Assembly (NCBI RefSeq): GCF_041447285.1
Contig: NZ_JBGMEB010000016.1
Span: 48,733-112,732 of the forward strand
Direction of reading: 5' to 3'
DNA length: 64,000 nucleotides
Origin: Methanomethylovorans sp041447285
GTDB taxonomy: Archaea > Halobacteriota > Methanosarcinia > Methanosarcinales > Methanosarcinaceae
The position numbers and the translations under genes were made by a program. The notes under the pieces were generated by a model. The model ran no database searches. It saw only the letters and a program-made list of their open reading frames with translations, and was not told the origin of the DNA. This document shows, in pieces, positions 61,603 to 64,000 of the stretch (position 1 is the first letter of the stretch; every line of letters begins with the position of its first letter).

Positions 61603-62108
61603 TCCTTATCCTCGACTTCCTTAATACGTTGCCCCATCACTGCCAATTTATCAGATCTTCGTGCAACTGCACGGATATACATCGGGCTTTTATTCAATGC
61701 TCTTGTCAGGCTACTCATGGATTCATTCCCTTCAAGCACAAGTTTCTCGAGTTCTTCGATAGCATCTTTTACTTCTTCATAGGGCTTAAATGTCAGCATT
61801 ATTATGTCACTCATATCTTCCACAGAACATTGAAAATTTGTCTGAACCTTTGAGTAAGAGCTATGGTATTCTTTTTGTGGCGTCTTTCCCGGTTCCGGCA
61901 TGTGCCACTGGCTCTCTATCAAACCACTTTTCTTAAGAATCTTTATACTCTGTGCGACATCCGTTCCCAGTGTTTCCTCGAGTTCATCCTTTGTCATCCA
62001 TAAATTTAAAAGGGCATCGAATACTTTTTTGTGCCGCTTCGACCCAAAAATTTGGAGGAGTGGTACAAGTTCGGAAGGATCATTAATAATTCTTGTCCGT
62101 TTATTCAT
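61599..62108 (-). CDS. ArsR-like winged-helix regulator
   Basis: 169 residues: an ArsR-type HTH (about 15-75; SKRHKKVFDALLNLWMTKDELEETLGTDVAQSIKILKKSGLI) and a C-terminal helical part with EEVKDAIEELEKLVLEGNESMS, then a second basic helix pair. Likely DNA-binding; ligand unknown. Coupled to the next regulator by a 4-base overlap, an arrangement that suggests they act together. Confidence 0.82.
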   Translation of the reverse strand: MNKRTRIINDPSELVPLLQIFGSKRHKKVFDALLNLWMTKDELEETLGTDVAQSIKILKKSGLIESQWHMPEPGKTPQKEYHSSYSKVQTNFQCSVEDMSDIIMLTFKPYEEVKDAIEELEKLVLEGNESMSSLTRALNKSPMYIRAVARRSDKLAVMGQRIKEVEDKE

Positions 62109-62258
62109 AGCATTAACCTCTGAATGTACCTCATATGGATCGAGACAAGTTCTATCTAGAGACTCACAAGTACAACCGATCCAAAAATACAGTTAATCCA
62201 TCAGAACACTTTTTGCCAATATTATATGTTCCTTAATCTTAATAAAGGTGTTGTGATT

Positions 62259-63308
62259 TCAGAATGTGTTGAAATCGATATCTAAACACCCATTTTCCTT
62301 CCAAATGAATAGTGGGAATTTTCGTTTATCGTTCAATTTTTTCTCATGCAATGCATGTACCACAATAGGGAGTGCAATTGTAGCATCTACAAAGACCTGA
62401 ACTTTCTTTGCTTCTGCAGCTATTTTACCCCAGGAAACCGCTTCATCAAAAGTACATCCAGATAGGCCGCCCCAGTGAGGGACGTCTGTAGTATATTGTA
62501 TTGCGTAATCATGTCCTGCAATATCCGCACCCATTATGGAGGCCACAACTTCTGTCTGCTGTATGAAATTCTTAGGCACTCCGCCGCCGACGTAGACTAC
62601 TCCGGTTTTACCAGACGCTTCCACAATACGAGTAATTTCATCTACATCCTTGATCTGATCCACATCCACATCAAACCCTTCTCTTCTTGCAATGGTCAAT
62701 CCAATTCCAATTGAACTATCCCCAAGAGCAGGTACAAATATGGGTACACCATATTTGTAAGCGCTTCCAACTATGGACTCATCTCCATTGCCTTCTTCAC
62801 ATATTTTCTTTCCAAGCAGGGCTATGAACTCTCTTGAAGACATTCTTCTCCCATGAAGTGTTTTTGCAAAATTAGCTATCAGGTGATCTGTATGTCTGAA
62901 CTCTTCTTCAAAAGCGAAAACATCATATATTCTGTCGACTCCATGCCTAAAGAGTTCTTCATCGTTGGCAAGGTGAGAACCAACATAATGCTTTTTTCCT
63001 AAAGCTTCGTGACAGTCATGGAATAGATTTGCCCCTGTGCTCACAAGGCAGTCGATCATCCTGTTCTTAATGAGGTGTACTATCACTTTTCTCATGCCTG
63101 CTGGCACCATTGCACCTGTAAGTCCCATCATGACAGTAAGCTTCTCTTCTTTGAGCATATTATCCCATGCCTGTACAGATTCAGCAAGTTTCCTGCCCTG
63201 GAATCCAGTATATAGCATTCCATCTACCAGCTGGCCTATAGACTTGGTTGTGACATCTAAAGGTCTCGTTGGGTTTTGAGTGAAAACATTGATCTTATGC
63301 GGTTCCAT
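62259..63308 (-). CDS. Deoxyhypusine synthase
   Basis: 349-residue enzyme that transfers a butylamine group from spermidine to a Lys of aIF5A, the first step of hypusine formation. NAD-site motifs VSTGANLFHD, the GDSSIG and GGGVPKNFIQQ segments, and the active-site Lys in DEAVSWGKI are present. ATG 63308 with GAGGTG upstream. Needs spermidine, which may come from the decarboxylase pathway at 14.9 kb. Confidence 0.94.
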   Translation of the reverse strand: MEPHKINVFTQNPTRPLDVTTKSIGQLVDGMLYTGFQGRKLAESVQAWDNMLKEEKLTVMMGLTGAMVPAGMRKVIVHLIKNRMIDCLVSTGANLFHDCHEALGKKHYVGSHLANDEELFRHGVDRIYDVFAFEEEFRHTDHLIANFAKTLHGRRMSSREFIALLGKKICEEGNGDESIVGSAYKYGVPIFVPALGDSSIGIGLTIARREGFDVDVDQIKDVDEITRIVEASGKTGVVYVGGGVPKNFIQQTEVVASIMGADIAGHDYAIQYTTDVPHWGGLSGCTFDEAVSWGKIAAEAKKVQVFVDATIALPIVVHALHEKKLNDKRKFPLFIWKENGCLDIDFNTF

Positions 63309-63564
63309 CCTTGTACACCTCTAAATGGACAGAATCATGAAACTCTGATGTGTCTGCAATTCAAGTAGCAGTAAATGATCAGAGAAACACATCTTTTGGA
63401 AAATATATCTTGTGCACCATCGTAATTAAGCGTAACCTTCGGGGCCAAATTAGAGTTAAGAAATTCTGATAGCCTACTGATACATAATTATTTATCTCTT
63501 ACTCCAAATGTGGGTAAAGTACAAGTAAAAAACAGTGTTTAATTATATTCTAAAAGTGGTGCTA

Positions 63565-63828
63565 ATGAATTATAAAAAAATATTTCTAGCAATGATTGTT
63601 GTCTTAATCATATTAGCAGTTGCTATTGTTTATCCATCTTATTCAAGGGATAAATCACTTCCATTTTTTAAAGTACACAATGAAGATAATGGAGTCCATA
63701 ATATAAAAGTAGAAATAAGTACTTTATCAAATACCGAAATTTATAATAAAGAGCATCTTTTAAACGGTTCATCTGATTTATATATTGATATAGGGTCCTC
63801 TGAGATTCCCTCTCTATTGCAGCAATAA
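63565..63828 (+). CDS. Short membrane-anchored or secreted protein, unknown
   Basis: 87 residues from ATG 63565, which has GTGGTGC just upstream. One N-terminal helix (about 4-25) and a hydrophilic exterior with FKVHNEDNGVHNIKVEIST, a beta-rich opening seen in archaeal surface proteins. It ends early relative to such proteins, so it may be truncated, but no frameshifted continuation is evident. Function unknown. Confidence 0.6.
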   Translation: MNYKKIFLAMIVVLIILAVAIVYPSYSRDKSLPFFKVHNEDNGVHNIKVEISTLSNTEIYNKEHLLNGSSDLYIDIGSSEIPSLLQQ

Positions 63829-63936
63829 TCATCCTTTTTTAGGACCTCATAGGTGTATAATACCTCCCCTTACAAAAGTACAGTCCATCTGATTTTTAAA
63901 TCAGAATTAAAGCAGAATAAAATCGTAATATTTATT

Positions 63937-63959
63937 GAGGAGGACGTATAATCCTCCTC
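63937..63959. terminator. Perfect 8-base hairpin near right edge
   Basis: GAGGAGGA and TCCTCCTC flank a seven-base CGTATAA loop. It could end a leftward gene from beyond the window or lie in a leader of a rightward gene; direction is not settled. No long T-run follows on either strand. Confidence 0.4.
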
Positions 63960-64000
63960 TGTGATATATTATGCAACCTCCGCTTATACCACTAAACGAA

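Noticed and set aside
63971..64000. Possible gene start (ATG CAA CCT ...) at the right edge, plus strand
   Set aside because: Only ten codons are visible and the upstream GTGAT is a weak ribosome binding site; cannot be supported.
1..64000. CRISPR array, insertion sequence, prophage or rRNA operon
   Set aside because: No spaced direct repeats, transposase-like ORFs, integrase genes or rRNA-like sequence were seen.

Overview
This window is archaeal chromosomal DNA, most likely from a Methanosarcinaceae methanogen of the Methanolobus, Methanomethylovorans, Methanococcoides or Methanosarcina type. The evidence is an archaeal histone, archaeal replication and translation genes (PriS, GINS, small RFC subunit, zinc-finger RPAs, EndoQ, Nop10, S27e, L44e, aIF2-alpha, Pelota, deoxyhypusine synthase), and an Rnf complex led by a seven-haem cytochrome c. 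That last combination is characteristic of aceticlastic and methylotrophic Methanosarcinaceae. Ribosome binding sites of the GGAGG/GAGGTGAT type are common and TTG starts are frequent. The species assignment is inference.

Layout. 1-4.3 kb: end of a Kdp potassium-pump operon (kdpB partial, kdpC, and a KdpD that has sensor domains but no kinase domain). 4.3-5.6 kb: AlkD-like DNA glycosylase and a GNAT acetyltransferase. 5.6-14.9 kb: two divergent MacB/LolCDE-type ABC gene clusters, each with a secreted COG1361-type protein anchored by a C-terminal helix; the left one also has two Yip1-like membrane proteins, the right one has two tandem permeases and a YbjQ protein. 14.9-17.1 kb: a type III PLP ornithine/lysine-type decarboxylase and an EamA exporter. 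17.4-20.6 kb: feoAB iron uptake with a membrane protein and a Cys-cluster winged-helix protein. 20.8-28.2 kb: a META-domain lipoprotein and a 2064-residue hybrid histidine kinase. 28.3 kb: tRNA-Ser(CGA) with a probable D-loop intron. 28.4-34.2 kb: a leftward information-processing run (EndoQ, PAC2, Nop10, aIF2-alpha, S27e, L44e, GINS, PriS). 34.3-37.4 kb: RqcH and Pelota, a ribosome-rescue pair. 37.9-41.1 kb: acetate transporter, diadenylate cyclase, ThpR and ApbE. 41.2-48.7 kb: a duplicated gene fragment, an unknown gene, then mmcA-rnfCDGEAB and a small membrane protein, closed by a strong terminator. 48.7-51.1 kb: small RFC subunit (apparently AUU-started), COG2426 membrane protein, histone, flavodoxin. 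51.3-60 kb: two RPA/COG3390 gene pairs around small unknown genes, an aldolase and an APC permease with universal-stress domains. 60-64 kb: phosphodiesterase, two winged-helix regulators, deoxyhypusine synthase and a short secreted-type protein.

How the genes work together: ApbE is expected to attach FMN to RnfG, and MmcA plus Rnf link electron carriers to sodium pumping; the acetate transporter suits aceticlastic growth. Diadenylate cyclase and Kdp may be connected by c-di-AMP control of potassium. RqcH and Pelota both act on stalled ribosomes. The most unusual signals are the tRNA D-loop insertion with a bulge-helix-bulge-like fold, the AUU start of rfcS, a three-copy 8-base repeat that can switch pairing around the ribosome binding site of an RPA gene, the duplicated fragment in front of rnf, and the paired ABC/COG1361 clusters. 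I see no CRISPR array, insertion sequence or rRNA.
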